A stretch of DNA of 64,000 bases from Eubacterium limosum (GCF_000807675.2 NZ_CP019962.1:186001-250000); one strand, 5' to 3'. Shown: positions 9,898 to 18,772, numbered from the stretch's first letter. Made by a program: numbers and translations. Notes: generated by a model not told the origin, from the sequence alone.

Positions 9898-11370
9898 CTA
9901 TTGCGCGTCGTCCACCTTTAAGGCGTGGAAAATGTTGGAGGTGTCCACGCTCTGGGACAGGTCCAGGGTCACGCTGACGCGGGCCCCCACCTGGTAGTTC
10001 TGGCTGTTGACCTCTGCGTTCATGGTCTCAAACATGATCTCGGTGTTGTCGTCTGTGGTCAGATCCAGGGTGTTTATGGAGGCTGACGCGATCACACCTG
10101 TGATCACAGACCGGTCGCCGGCATTCAGCTCTGAATCGCTCACGCTCAGCACCACCACGCTTTCATAGGCCTGGAGGTCGCCGGTGTAGGTGACAGTCAC
10201 TTCATTGCCGGTCAGGATGCCGCTTACATAACTGTGCTGGGCGTCGGTCACGTTCAGCGGATAATCGGCGCCGTTGGCGAAAACGACAAGCTCGCCGTCC
10301 GCGTAGCTCACCACGTAGCCGGTGAGGGTCTTGACCTCAGGCTCGGGTGTAGGTTCGGGTGTCGGCTCTGGCGTTGGGTCTGGAGCCGGAGCAGGTGTGG
10401 GCTCAGGTGTCGGTTCCGGCGTCGGTGCTGTCGTCGGTTCTGGCGTGGGTGCCGGCGTCGGGTCAGGTGCTGGTGCCGGGGTGGGTGCCGGGGTCGGCTT
10501 TGGCGTCGGCTGGGCGCTTGGCTGCGCGGGCTGTGACGGGCTTGGCTGCGGCTTGGCCGGCGCTGGCGCACTTGGGCTCTCAGGCTGTGTGGTCGTTAAA
10601 TACTGGGAATAGACAAAAGCGTCCTTTCCGTTGTAGTTCACTCTGGACCAGCCGTTGTCGCAAACGCCGGTACGGGTGATCTCATTGCCGGGCGCCAGAT
10701 CGCCCAGCACGTTGGAATCCGTGGTGTAGGACTCCCGCACGTGTACGGTGTCGGTGGCCCATACCTTTTCGTCCGCGGCCTTAATCTCGACCTTGGCAGG
10801 CTCCTGGGCCTTTTTAATGTTCTCGTCATTGTCCACAATTTCAAGGACCTTGACGCCCGTGGCGTCGGTGCCATTGATCTCGCCCACGTATTTTACCTGA
10901 ACCCAGTTGCCGTTTTCGATGCCGTTCTTGTACGCCTGTCTGGCCCCCGCGGTGTTAAAGCTGTACTCGGTGCCGTCTGGCTCCTTGAGGGTGAGGGAGT
11001 GCTGGGTCAGGTTCCTGACGGTTCCCACCATGGTCTGTTCCTTCGGCGCGGCGGAGCCGTTGTCCTTGATCTCCGTCACAGTGACGCCGCTGGTGTCGGT
11101 GCCCTCGATGGTGCCGTCGTATAAGATGGTGAGCTTGTCACCGGACAGCATATTCTTACAGCTGACGGTCGCCTTTGAAAGGTCAAAGGTCAGCTCGCTG
11201 TTATCGCCCCGTGTCATCACCAGGGTTCCGGACGCGTAGCTTTTCAGCACGCCGTCCACACTGCCTGTGCTCGAAGCCCCCTGCGGGGCATTATCCGTTT
11301 TCGCGCAGGCCGTAAAGGATACCGCTAAAAGTACACTTAATAAAATCCCGAGGATTTTTGTTTTTTTCAC
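9898..11370 (-). CDS. Lipoprotein with SH3b domain and Pro-rich spacer
   Basis: Predicted lipoprotein of 490 residues. The signal peptide ends in a lipobox, SFTAC, so the protein should be lipid-anchored outside the membrane. Two repeated beta modules of about 55-60 residues (around 40-165) with a GTDTSGV / GTDATGV signature come first. A bacterial SH3 domain follows (about 203-262; [15 protein letters not shown] and DNGWSRV are typical). Next is a 90-residue Pro/Thr/Ala/Glu repeat of PTP-A/E units (DNA 10330-10520). Two more beta modules like the first pair end the protein. Such architectures usually bind peptidoglycan or wall polymers; the role is inference. The strong Pro-repeat bias makes antisense ORFs in this stretch spurious. 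Confidence 0.75.
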   Translation of the reverse strand: MKKTKILGILLSVLLAVSFTACAKTDNAPQGASSTGSVDGVLKSYASGTLVMTRGDNSELTFDLSKATVSCKNMLSGDKLTILYDGTIEGTDTSGVTVTEIKDNGSAAPKEQTMVGTVRNLTQHSLTLKEPDGTEYSFNTAGARQAYKNGIENGNWVQVKYVGEINGTDATGVKVLEIVDNDENIKKAQEPAKVEIKAADEKVWATDTVHVRESYTTDSNVLGDLAPGNEITRTGVCDNGWSRVNYNGKDAFVYSQYLTTTQPESPSAPAPAKPQPSPSQPAQPSAQPTPKPTPAPTPAPAPDPTPAPTPEPTTAPTPEPTPEPTPAPAPDPTPEPTPEPTPEPEVKTLTGYVVSYADGELVVFANGADYPLNVTDAQHSYVSGILTGNEVTVTYTGDLQAYESVVVLSVSDSELNAGDRSVITGVIASASINTLDLTTDDNTEIMFETMNAEVNSQNYQVGARVSVTLDLSQSVDTSNIFHALKVDDAQ

Positions 11371-11457
11371 TTCTTATCTCTCCTTTTATGCGATCCTCCT
11401 TCCATACCTGACCCTATTATATAATAGAATTAGATTTACGGCTACCGCTTTCAGCCA

Positions 11458-11495
11458 AGAAAAAAACCGCTGAGCGCAATATCAGCGGTTTTTAC
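11458..11495. terminator. Bidirectional terminator-like hairpin
   Basis: AAAACCGCTGA...TCAGCGGTTTTT. It lies in the 240-bp gap between the lipoprotein gene and the Uma2 gene, which are divergent. Confidence 0.7.
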
Positions 11496-11610
11496 TTATT
11501 TTTGTTGTTTATTACCGTTAAGGAAAGGATTATGCTCTCCCCCAATCATTTGACCCGGGACCTCCCGCGTGCTATGATTAAGCCAACAACACACGAAAGG
11601 AGTGTCCCTC

Positions 11611-12162
11611 ATGGCGCTATTATAAGAAAACGAACATTTCTCAAAGGTTACCCTGGAGGAATTTGACGCACTGCCCATGGATGAGCATCATCTCTACGAA
11701 TTGATTGACGATATGGTGCTGATGGCCCCGCGTCCCGGAGTCCTTCATCAAAGCATTCTGTTTAATCTTTCCGTCGCCCTCGCACCTTTTTTCAAAGGCA
11801 AAACCTGCCGCCCCTTTTCTGAGCTGGAGGTTCGTCTGAACAAAGACATCTTTGTGCCGGACATCAGTGTTCTCTGTGATCCGGAAAAATTTTCGGATCA
11901 GCGCTATGAGGGCGCGCCGGACATCGCGGTGGAAATTCTGAGCCCAGGCTCCATGCGCACCGACCTTTTCACCAAGCTCAACAAATATCAGCTGGCAGGT
12001 GTGCAGGAATACTGGATTGTCAGCCCAAAGTCAAAAACCATCATTGTCCATACCTTCTGGAAAAGGGAGGTCAGCGAGTACACCCTTGAGGAAACGCTGG
12101 CCTCCGGTATTTTTGAGGACCTTAAAATCCCGCTGAGCGATATTTTCCCAAAAACGCCGTAA
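11611..12162 (+). pseudogene. Uma2 (DUF820) nuclease-fold gene with an in-frame stop at codon 5
   Basis: The Uma2 family has a PD-(D/E)xK nuclease fold. Conserved features are present: VPDISV, VEILSPGS and a GVQEYWIV strand. A good Shine-Dalgarno AAAGGAG sits before ATG 11611, but the fifth codon is TAA (11623-11625). After it the frame continues without interruption as ENEHFSKVTLEEFDALP into the conserved domain. The next ATG (11677) has no well-spaced ribosome site. So the gene is either nonsense-mutated or makes an N-terminally shorter protein of 161 residues from 11677. TAA, unlike TAG, cannot be explained by pyrrolysine. Confidence 0.7.
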
Positions 12163-12181
12163 AACAAGGGCGCTTTTTTTA
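12151..12181 (+). terminator. Weak intrinsic terminator
   Basis: CGCC...GGCG stem with A-run before and seven T after, overlapping the Uma2 stop codon. Confidence 0.5.
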
Positions 12182-13414
12182 TTTCAGCGGGTCACGGTTA
12201 AGGGGCATGGTCATACACCGCGGGCCTCCGCGGCCGCGCACCAGCTCGGAGGCTTCAATGCTGATGACGTCAATGCCATTTTCGGCCAGCACCTCGTTGG
12301 AGCGCTCGTTCCGCCCGTAGGCCACGATGACCCCCGGTGCGATGGCCAGGGTATTGGTACTGTCGTTCCACTGCTCTCTGGCCGCGGCCACCGGATTGCC
12401 GCCGCCGCTCTCAATGAGCTTTATGCTGGTGAGGTTCAGGGCGCGTCTCAGGGCGTCGTGCAGGCTGTCGATGTGTTCGTAGCGCATATGCCCCTTGCTG
12501 CCCCGGCGGATCATCACGGTTTCCACGTGGTCCAGAATGCCCGGGTACACGGTAAATTTATCGTAATCCACCATGGTAAAGACCGTGTCCAGGTGCATGA
12601 AAGCCCTGTCCTTGGGAATCTTGACGGCCAGCACGCCCTCCAGGGCCGGGTTATCCTCGAACAGCCGCTTTGCCAGCTCCTCGACGCCCTGCACCTGAGT
12701 CCGCTCGCTGCACCCCACCGCCACCACAGTCGGGCTGAGGATCAGGATATCCCCGCCCTCCACCGAGAAGAACTTGTCATATTCATAGTAGGTTTTCCCC
12801 CCGCAGGAGGCGAACAACGGATGATTTTTATAAATGTAGTGCATGTACAGGCTTTCCCGCTTGCGCACCTCGGTGGCCATGGAACTGATGCTCATGCCGT
12901 CGCCGATGGTGACCGCCGGGTCACGCATAAAATACAGGTTCGGCAGCGGGTTCATGTAAAAGGCATAGGGCTCGGATTCGTTGATATAATCCGAGAGCAC
13001 CCGCTCCCGTTCCACATGGTCCAGCTCCTTCTGAAGCACGCCGGCGATCAGCGATTCCGCCAGCTTGCAGTCCTCCATGGAAAGCAGATATTCCTGCAAA
13101 AATCCATCAATGTAGTTGCCCGAGGACGGGTTCTGGTCGATGACGTCGTGCACCAGGTTTTCGCGCACCTCTGCGTCTGCCAGAATATCGGTCAGCAGCT
13201 GCTCCACGTAATACACCTGGATGCCGCGCCCGGTGAGCACCCTCGCAAAGGCGTCGTGCTCCTCCTGCATGCGCCTGAGCCAGGGGATATCCTCAAAGAG
13301 GACCTCCTTGAGCACGTTGGGTACAATGCGCTCAAGCTCCTTGCCCGGCCGGTGCAGCAGGACTGCGTTAAGCTTTCCGATCTCCGACTGTATATTCAGT
13401 AGCTTTTCTTCCAT
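12179..13414 (-). CDS. arcA: Arginine deiminase
   Basis: Hydrolyses L-arginine to citrulline and ammonium, the first step of the arginine deiminase pathway; with the ArcB-type enzyme at 5307-6332 it supports ATP generation from arginine. Motifs: PNLYFMRDPAVTIG near 155-170, HLDTVFTMVD with the catalytic His, and the C-terminal GGPRCMTMPL with the nucleophilic Cys. The 411-residue length is standard. TTGGAG precedes the ATG, and a TATAAT at 13448-13453 (minus strand) is a likely -10 box. Monocistronic here, unlike the usual arcABC operon. Confidence 0.95.
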   Translation of the reverse strand: MEEKLLNIQSEIGKLNAVLLHRPGKELERIVPNVLKEVLFEDIPWLRRMQEEHDAFARVLTGRGIQVYYVEQLLTDILADAEVRENLVHDVIDQNPSSGNYIDGFLQEYLLSMEDCKLAESLIAGVLQKELDHVERERVLSDYINESEPYAFYMNPLPNLYFMRDPAVTIGDGMSISSMATEVRKRESLYMHYIYKNHPLFASCGGKTYYEYDKFFSVEGGDILILSPTVVAVGCSERTQVQGVEELAKRLFEDNPALEGVLAVKIPKDRAFMHLDTVFTMVDYDKFTVYPGILDHVETVMIRRGSKGHMRYEHIDSLHDALRRALNLTSIKLIESGGGNPVAAAREQWNDSTNTLAIAPGVIVAYGRNERSNEVLAENGIDVISIEASELVRGRGGPRCMTMPLNRDPLK

Positions 13415-13484
13415 TCACTTGTTCTCCAATCTTTGTACAATTCTTATATTATACCCTCTTTGTCTTAAAAGAAGAACAAATAAA

Positions 13485-13540
13485 ACGGCGCCCTCGCAGA
13501 TGGATGTCTAAAATTTAACATCCGCCTGCGAGGGCGCCGT
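13485..13540 (-). terminator. Long two-part hairpin between veg and arcA
   Basis: A perfect 15-bp outer stem (13485-13499 with 13526-13540) and an inner 6-bp stem GGATGT/ACATCC. On the minus strand it is followed by TTTTATTTGTT. It sits just upstream of the arcA promoter and probably insulates arcA from veg transcription. Confidence 0.65.
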
Positions 13541-13572
13541 CTGTGGGCTTTCAACCGCCAAAATTTGGCATC

Positions 13573-13597
13573 AAAAAAGAAGAATACGCGATTCTTC
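13573..13597 (-). terminator. Terminator of veg
   Basis: Minus strand GAAGAAT-cgcgt-ATTCTTC followed by six T. Confidence 0.8.
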
Positions 13598-13645
13598 CCC
13601 TTCGTCTGAGCTTATGCGGGTTTAATCAAAATGTCAGTGGGATTC

Positions 13646-13918
13646 TTAGTAGCTGAAAGCACCTTCGACTTCGTCTACTAATGCGATTTTAACGCTTTTT
13701 GTGAGGACATCGGAATATGAGAAGGATAATCTCTGAGTCGGCCGTTTATCTTCCTTTACGCTGACGGTAAAGATGCTTGGGTAAGTCCCTTCAATAACGC
13801 CTTCTTTTTGATAGAGCTTTTTCTTGCTCTTATGGGCTTCCAGTTTTACTCTTTTTCCACGATAGTTTTCAACCTCACGCTTGACGTCCATAATTGTCGC
13901 TTTTTGTTTCTGCTGCAT
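13646..13918 (-). CDS. veg: Veg family protein
   Basis: Small cytosolic protein of the Firmicutes Veg family, linked in Bacillus subtilis to biofilm regulation and spore outgrowth; the biochemical role is unclear. The start is ATG 13918, preceded by CGAGG at proper spacing; an in-frame GTG nine bases upstream is less likely. At 90 residues it matches the family: a basic N-terminal half (GKRVKLEAHKSKKK), then the GTYPSIF motif and the SYSYxDVLT-like SFSYSDVLT motif. It sits alone, opposite in direction to the deoR-type gene, with tandem terminators behind it. Confidence 0.88.
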   Translation of the reverse strand: MQQKQKATIMDVKREVENYRGKRVKLEAHKSKKKLYQKEGVIEGTYPSIFTVSVKEDKRPTQRLSFSYSDVLTKSVKIALVDEVEGAFSY

Positions 13919-14228
13919 GAACTTCACCTCGTTATGTGGATTTACATCTTAGTCATTATAACATGATTCTTCCAAAAAGTAAAGTATAATTATAGCAGTC
14001 TTAATTATCATTGTCAATATGTAAATGCACTTTTTATTTTCAAAATGTTTCTCGTTTACATTCGCTTCTATATGTTGTGTAATGGTTTTACAGAATAACC
14101 GGATATAGAAATCCGCCAAGCCTTAAACCGTTTTTTTTAACGCAAATCTTTTTATGCTTCTTTTTCACCTTGTTTATTAAAAGATACAACTGTTTTACCG
14201 TTCAAACCATATGACGGTTTTTAAAATT

Positions 14229-14246
14229 TTTGAACAAAATTTCATT
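14229..14246. promoter_or_regulatory. DeoR-like operator upstream of deoR
   Basis: TTTGAACAAAATTTCATT agrees at 16 of 18 positions with the B. subtilis DeoR palindrome as I remember it. It is centred about 60 bp before the inferred start site of the deoR promoter (TTGTAA 14263-14268, 17 bp, TATAAT 14286-14291). The remainder of the 454-bp veg-deoR gap is AT-rich with no other feature I can support. Confidence 0.6.
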
Positions 14247-14262
14247 TTCGCCCCTGTTTTGC

Positions 14263-14291
14263 TTGTAAAAACAAGCCTTTTAATCTATAAT
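14263..14291 (+). promoter_or_regulatory. Promoter of deoR-type gene
   Basis: TTGTAA and TATAAT separated by 17 bp, about 80 bp before the start codon. Confidence 0.65.
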
Positions 14292-14372
14292 AGAGGTTAA
14301 AGGACATTTTTGTTCATCGTCTAAGGATTAAACAGACGATCACTTTGAAAAAATGCATTGGAGATAAGGACA

Positions 14373-15335
14373 ATGAACACAGACCAGCGTTTATTACAGG
14401 CAATTGCCAAGCTATATTATGAAGAGGGACGGACCCAGTCCGAAATCGCCACCCAGTTCAGCATTTCCCGTCCCAAGGTGTCGAGAAAGCTGGCGGAAGC
14501 GCGGGAACGCGGCATCGTCAAGATTTTCATCGACGACGCCATCGACGATATCAGCGAGATGGAGCAGCAGCTCCTGACCGCCTTCCACCTCAAGGGAGCC
14601 CGTGTGGCCTCAGTGCCGGAGGACGATGTGGAGCTGGCCATCCAGCTGACTGCCCGCCTGGGCGCGCAGTATCTTAAGGCCTTCCTGGACCCCGGCGACC
14701 ATATCGGCGTGAACTGGGGCTGGACGCTCTTTGAGCTCTCCAAGGAATTTCCGGCCTTTTCCCTGCCGGACTGTTCCCTGGTTCAGCTCTCCGGCGCGGT
14801 TGACAACGCCAACTGCCGCAGCTTTGCCCATGAGATCATCAGCAACCTTTCCCAGAAACTCGGCGCGGAGAGCGCTTTCTGCCTGCCCTGCCCGGCGCTG
14901 GTGGAAAGCCCGATCATCCTCGATATCCTCCTGCACGACGCCAAGGTCCGCAGCCTGCTGGAGCGGGTGGAGGACTGCAACAAGCTCTTTGTCAACATCG
15001 CGACCCCGGATGAGGATTCCTGCCTCTACCAGGCCGGATACCTGAACGACGAGAATATCGCCCGCCTGAAGGAAGTGGGGGCCGTAGGCAGTATCTGCAG
15101 CCGTTTCTTTGATAAAAACGGCAATATCTGCGATCCTGAGCTGGATAAGCGCACCGTCGGTGTCTCACTGGACGCCATTAAAAACGCCGAGTGTGTGCTG
15201 GCATGCATCGTCGGCAGCCAGAAAGCCAGGGCAGTTTACTACGCCCTTAAGGCTGGCTGGATCGACGTCCTGGTCACCGACTCCCTGACCGCCGAGCGGG
15301 TCATTGACCTGGCAAAACGGGAGGGCGTGCTGTAA
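14373..15335 (+). CDS. deoR: DeoR-type transcriptional regulator of the SorC family
   Basis: Sugar-phosphate-responsive repressor. An N-terminal helix-turn-helix (about 20-45, QSEIATQFSISRPKVSRKL) is followed by a SorC-type effector domain. The block GAVGSICSRFFDKNGNIC and the flanking residues match B. subtilis DeoR, which senses deoxyribose 5-phosphate. The start is ATG 14373 after GGAGATAAGG. It faces away from the aldolase/kinase operon 15.9-21.2 kb, yet DeoR-like boxes occur both before it and before that operon, which contains deoC. It therefore probably controls that operon and itself. EryD-like erythritol regulators belong to the same family, so the effector is not certain. Confidence 0.85.
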   Translation: MNTDQRLLQAIAKLYYEEGRTQSEIATQFSISRPKVSRKLAEARERGIVKIFIDDAIDDISEMEQQLLTAFHLKGARVASVPEDDVELAIQLTARLGAQYLKAFLDPGDHIGVNWGWTLFELSKEFPAFSLPDCSLVQLSGAVDNANCRSFAHEIISNLSQKLGAESAFCLPCPALVESPIILDILLHDAKVRSLLERVEDCNKLFVNIATPDEDSCLYQAGYLNDENIARLKEVGAVGSICSRFFDKNGNICDPELDKRTVGVSLDAIKNAECVLACIVGSQKARAVYYALKAGWIDVLVTDSLTAERVIDLAKREGVL

Positions 15336-15339
15336 ACAG

Positions 15340-15371
15340 AAAAAGAACTGTCCGTTCAGGACAGTTCTTTT
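15340..15371 (+). terminator. Terminator of deoR-type gene
   Basis: GAACTGTCC-gttca-GGACAGTTC with A-run before and TTTT after. The same hairpin recurs after each following repeat copy. Confidence 0.85.
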
Positions 15372-15372
15372 A

Positions 15373-15607
15373 GCGTGTTAAAAGCTTAAGAGACGAAGCC
15401 TTTTACCTAAGAAAGAGAAAAGCGTTCTGCGGGTATTGCCCCCACACCTATATCTCCTTCATTAATGTCAATACTTTATCTCGCTAGTGTCCGATGTTTC
15501 CGACAAAGGGGCTCGATTCCCGGCCGTTTACCGCGGCGCCTGGATCTTTTTCTCTTATCTGGATAAAAGGCGCAGTCTCGGGCCGCGCCTCTGCTTTAAC
15601 AGTCTGA
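15373..15607 (+). ncRNA. Structured repeat element, copy 1
   Basis: Candidate structured RNA of about 235 nt with no ORF. End stem: GTTAAAaGC (15377-15385) with GCTTTAAC (15593-15600). Second stem: GAGAC (15390-15394) with GTCTC (15575-15579). Third: GCCTTTTA (15398-15405) with TAAAAGGC (15564-15571), separated from the second by a 3x3 loop gaa/gca. An inner ACAC/GTGT arm is also shared with copy 3. Copy 3 changes the end stem to GTCAAAGA/TCTTTGAC, a compensatory change. Bounded by terminators on both sides. Family not recognised. Confidence 0.6.
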
Positions 15608-15634
15608 GAACTGCCCGTTCAGGACAGTTCTTTT
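15608..15634 (+). terminator. Terminator between repeat copies
   Basis: Same hairpin as at 15345 with one mismatch (GAACTGCCC) and TTTT after. Confidence 0.7.
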
Positions 15635-15635
15635 A

Positions 15636-15870
15636 GCGTGTTAAAAGCTTAAGAGACGAAGCCTTTTACCTAAGAAAGAGAAAAGCGTTCTGCGGGTATT
15701 GCCCCCACACCTATATCTCCTTCATTAATGTCAATACTTTATCTCGCTAGTGTCCGATGTTTCCGACAAAGGGGCTCGATTCCTGGCCGTTTACCGCGGC
15801 GCCTGGACCTTTTTCTCTTATCTGGATAAAAGGCGCAGTCTCGGGCCGCGCCTCTGCTTTAACAGTCTGA
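15636..15870 (+). ncRNA. Structured repeat element, copy 2
   Basis: Same sequence and stems as copy 1, displaced by 263 bp. The differences seen are in unpaired or weakly paired positions (for example CCC to CCT near 15782 and GATC to GACC near 15808). Confidence 0.6.
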
Positions 15871-15898
15871 GAACTGTCCGTTCAGGACAGTTCTTTTT
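15871..15898 (+). terminator. Terminator after repeat copy 2
   Basis: GAACTGTCC-gttca-GGACAGTTC followed by six T. There is no A-run before it, so it works in the plus direction, as the 3' end of the repeat RNA. Confidence 0.75.
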
Positions 15899-15908
15899 TA
15901 ATGCACGC

Positions 15909-16250
15909 TCACCGCAGGCTCCCCTTTGAGCCCCAGTGGTCCAGCTCCAAAATATTGAAGTAGATCTGGTTGCCGCCATAGCCCAGCTGCTCCTCAAAAA
16001 GCTCAAAAAGCTTTTCGGTGTAGGCCCTCAGGTACGGCTCAGGCGTTTTGCCGTAAAGGCGTGTCTCCATGAAAGCGCAGGCTGCCGGCTCGCCGCCGCG
16101 GTAAAGGCTGCAGCCGTCGTCGATCTGCACAATGGCCCGGTCTCCGGGCTTACCGGGCAGCATGGGCACCAGGGCCGCGACCCCGGCGGCCAGGGCGCGC
16201 TTTTCCTCATCAGTTAGTTTCTTTGAAAGGCTGATCTGTATGTAAGGCAT
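15909..16250 (-). CDS. MIF/tautomerase superfamily protein
   Basis: Small enzyme-fold protein of the macrophage migration inhibitory factor-like tautomerase family (113 residues, normal length). Pro2 directly after the initiator Met (MPYIQI) is the expected catalytic base; the central PGDRAIVQIDDG and the C-terminal YFNILELDHWGSKG fit MIF-like proteins. The substrate is unknown; phenylpyruvate or other keto-enol compounds are typical in vitro. GGAGG precedes the ATG. Its 5' end overlaps the DUF89 gene by 41 bp, so the two are translationally coupled. Downstream are the tandem repeat elements. Confidence 0.8.
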   Translation of the reverse strand: MPYIQISLSKKLTDEEKRALAAGVAALVPMLPGKPGDRAIVQIDDGCSLYRGGEPAACAFMETRLYGKTPEPYLRAYTEKLFELFEEQLGYGGNQIYFNILELDHWGSKGSLR

Positions 16251-17145
16251 TCTCTTTCTCCTCCTCTCTGCTGTGCGCCATCAGCACACTGCTGCCGAGG
16301 GCGATTCCCAGCGCGTCGGACAGGACCTCGCACTTGGAGCGGAACAGGTAAAACACCTTTTCGGGGAATTTCTCGCCGCCAAAATCGCTCTCGTAATTGG
16401 CCAGTCCCTTGAGGATGATCATATCCGCTTTCCGGAGGTTTTCCAGGGCTTCCCGGGACATATACCGGGGGTGCAGGCCAATACAGTCGGTCCCGGTGTC
16501 CAGGATCTCCCCCTCCCGGTCAAGCCCTGCCATCCGCGCGTCCTCCTCCAGGGCGTCGTTATAGATAGGGCCGCCCTTGACCATCACGCTCACCGTCAGA
16601 GGCGGCAGACCGCGCGCCTGGCGCCATTGGCCGAGCACCTCGAGCAGCAGGCGGTCCAGAACGATCTCCCCGGCGTTGTCGGTGACCAGCGTCAGCGTGC
16701 CCGCGGTCAGCAGGCGCTCCCTGAACGGCGCGTAGTCGTCGATGGCAAAGGGCTCCTCCATGCTCTTTTCAAGGGCTCCGGCCACGTCAAACTCGTCGGC
16801 AAAGGACACATCAATAATATTGCCGCTGGCCGCGGCCCTGAGGGCATACAGCAGCGGGTCATCCTTCTGCTCCACTGCCCGCCGGATTTCGGGAAGCAGG
16901 CGCAGCATCTGCCCATTCTGCTTTTTCCGCACTGCCCTCAGAGGATCAGGGTCGCCCAGAGCGTCGCAGAACAGGCGGAACATCTGGGAACCGGAAACCC
17001 CGGCATGGATGTGGATGCTCTGCCGGCTCACCAGGCCAATCTCCTTTCTCAAAATTTCGTTCTGTTTTTCCACGGGCAGCTTGAACAGTTCGAACTGGCG
17101 CAGCAGAAAACCGAGCTGACAGCGTGCCAGACATAAAAAATGCAT
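16210..17145 (-). CDS. DUF89/ARMT1-like metal-dependent phosphatase
   Basis: DUF89 family members are metal-dependent phosphatases thought to remove damaged or surplus sugar phosphates. Seen here: an N-terminal CLARC cysteine pair, VTDNAGEIVLDR (metal-binding DN), VKGGPIYNDA and ILKGLANYES, all family signatures, in 311 residues. GGAG precedes the ATG. A terminator (17164-17193) separates it from the kinase gene upstream, so it and the tautomerase probably form their own unit, although they lie in line with the sugar operon. A link to sugar-phosphate cleanup is attractive but is inference. Confidence 0.8.
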   Translation of the reverse strand: MHFLCLARCQLGFLLRQFELFKLPVEKQNEILRKEIGLVSRQSIHIHAGVSGSQMFRLFCDALGDPDPLRAVRKKQNGQMLRLLPEIRRAVEQKDDPLLYALRAAASGNIIDVSFADEFDVAGALEKSMEEPFAIDDYAPFRERLLTAGTLTLVTDNAGEIVLDRLLLEVLGQWRQARGLPPLTVSVMVKGGPIYNDALEEDARMAGLDREGEILDTGTDCIGLHPRYMSREALENLRKADMIILKGLANYESDFGGEKFPEKVFYLFRSKCEVLSDALGIALGSSVLMAHSREEEKENALHTDQPFKETN

Positions 17146-17163
17146 GGGTGCTCCTTTCTGAGT

Positions 17164-17193
17164 AAAAAACCGGCTTTGGAAAAAGCCGGTTTT
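17164..17193 (-). terminator. Terminator behind the kinase operon
   Basis: Minus strand ACCGGCTTT-ttcc-AAAGCCGGT followed by TTTTT. Confidence 0.8.
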
Positions 17194-17227
17194 GGTTTAT
17201 AAGCAATAGAGGGCTACGGGCGCGGGG

Positions 17228-18772
17228 CTATCCCTGGAAGCCATGTTTTTTGAGGAACTCGGTCCGCGCTTCCCAGGCCGGGAACAGCGCGTAGGGGATG
17301 GCCTTGTAGACCTCGTACAGGTCGGCGTAGATACTCACATTCTTCGCGATGGGCTCGTAGACACGTTCCACCTTGCAGAAGGCCTCGGAGGCTTCCTGCC
17401 AGCTGCCGAAATAGCCAGCCGCCAGAGCCGCGTTCCAGGCCACGCCCTTGGCGCCGAACTCGGTGCCGCCGGGCAGGCTGATGGGCGCGTTGCAGATGTC
17501 CGCGAAGATCTGGCACCACACCGGGCTCTTAGAGCCGCCGCCGGACAGGCGGATATCGCTTACCGGGTAGGTGTAGGCGTCCAGGCAGTGCTTGTTGGCA
17601 AAGGCCATGCCCTCGTACACAGCGCGCTGCATGACGTGGCGGTCGCTGTGAAGGTTCAGGCCGAAGAAGTTGCCCCGGGCGTTGGTGTTGGTAAAGGGCG
17701 CGCGTTCTCCCGCCGCGTTCATATAAGGATGGTAGATGGTACCGTCACAGCCCGGGTTCACCTTGTCAATCACCTCGTCAAAGAGGGCGTAGACACTGCG
17801 GCCCTCCTTTTCGGCCTGCAGCTTATCCGCGCAGGTAAAGTTGTTCACAAACCAGTCGCTGTTCGGTGTGCCGGTCAGCGGCGCGATGAGCTGCTGCCAT
17901 TTGCCCGGTATGTTGTGAATGGTCTGGCAGCCCAGCATGGGTGAGTGGGCGAACTTGGGCATGGTCAGCATGATGACGCCAGAGGTTCCCAGGATAATGT
18001 TGGCCTGTCCGTCGTCCACCGCGCCGACGCCGGCACTGCAGCAGACAACATCCCAGCCGATGGAAGCCACAGGTGTCCCGGCCGCCAGCCCGGTCTGCCT
18101 CGCGGCCTGCTCCGTAACGTGCCCGCAGATTTCCCAGGGCTCCTGCAAGGGCAGGAATTTGTCCTTCAGGTCGAGGATTCCCTCAATCTCCATGACCCTG
18201 TCGCTGTAGGTGCGGGTTTCGTCGATCTGTGAATAAAAATCGGTGGCGTTGGAGCCAAATTCGCCAGTCAGGTTGTAGCACATCCAGTTGGTGTTCAGGC
18301 AGAAGTGGGCTGTCCGTTCCAGCACCTCAGGCTCATGCTCCTTCATCCAGGGAAGCAGGATACCCACATCGCCGGTCATCAGCCAGTTGGCGGTCGCGCC
18401 GAAAATCTGCTCCATCTTTCCGCTCTCGATCCATTCCCTGGTCATGCCGGCGCACCGCGCGTCGTTCCAGAGAATCCCCTTGCGGGCCGGGCGGTTGTCC
18501 TTATCCAGGAAACAGACCCCCACGCCCTTTCCGCCGAGACCGATGGCCAGCACTTCCTTCTTGTCCACACCGCATTTTCCCATGAGGTCGCTGATAACGC
18601 CGGCAACCTCTTTCCAGTCCACGTCCATGTCGAATTCTGACCAGCCAAAATGCGGCTCCTCCACAGGGGTCGACCGTGAGGCGACGCAGATTTCATTCCC
18701 CTGCATATCAAACAAAGCGGCCTTTACCATAGATGTCCCCGAATCAATTCCAATGATATAACCAGTTTTCAT
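17228..18772 (-). CDS. FGGY-family carbohydrate kinase
   Basis: ATP-dependent sugar or polyol kinase of the xylulokinase/glycerol kinase/erythritol kinase family, 514 residues. N-terminal phosphate loop GIDSGTSMVKAALFD, the FGGY_N region to about 250, the second ATPase motif ILGTSGVIML near 285, and the C-terminal SGGGSKSPVWCQIFAD signature near 405. It is the last gene of an operon with a dihydrodipicolinate-synthase-like aldolase, DeoC and an SDR dehydrogenase. The substrate is not readable; a pentose, tetritol or deoxysugar would fit the neighbours. Confidence 0.87.
   Translation of the reverse strand: MKTGYIIGIDSGTSMVKAALFDMQGNEICVASRSTPVEEPHFGWSEFDMDVDWKEVAGVISDLMGKCGVDKKEVLAIGLGGKGVGVCFLDKDNRPARKGILWNDARCAGMTREWIESGKMEQIFGATANWLMTGDVGILLPWMKEHEPEVLERTAHFCLNTNWMCYNLTGEFGSNATDFYSQIDETRTYSDRVMEIEGILDLKDKFLPLQEPWEICGHVTEQAARQTGLAAGTPVASIGWDVVCCSAGVGAVDDGQANIILGTSGVIMLTMPKFAHSPMLGCQTIHNIPGKWQQLIAPLTGTPNSDWFVNNFTCADKLQAEKEGRSVYALFDEVIDKVNPGCDGTIYHPYMNAAGERAPFTNTNARGNFFGLNLHSDRHVMQRAVYEGMAFANKHCLDAYTYPVSDIRLSGGGSKSPVWCQIFADICNAPISLPGGTEFGAKGVAWNAALAAGYFGSWQEASEAFCKVERVYEPIAKNVSIYADLYEVYKAIPYALFPAWEARTEFLKKHGFQG

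Larger units (their letters stand above)
15345..15870 (+). repeat. Tandem duplication, exact 263-bp period
   Basis: Two near-identical 263-bp units (15345-15607 and 15608-15870), each consisting of a terminator hairpin plus the structured element. I count only a few base differences. A further copy of the hairpin follows at 15871. This explains the 573-bp gap between the convergent genes. Confidence 0.92.

Noticed and set aside
10234-10679. Long plus-strand ORFs rich in Gly/Val/Arg
   Set aside because: They are antisense shadows of the Pro-rich repeat in the lipoprotein gene.
15373-15607. Group II intron (class C introns insert after terminators)
   Set aside because: The terminator neighbourhood fits, but the element is too short and no domain V hairpin or reverse transcriptase is seen.
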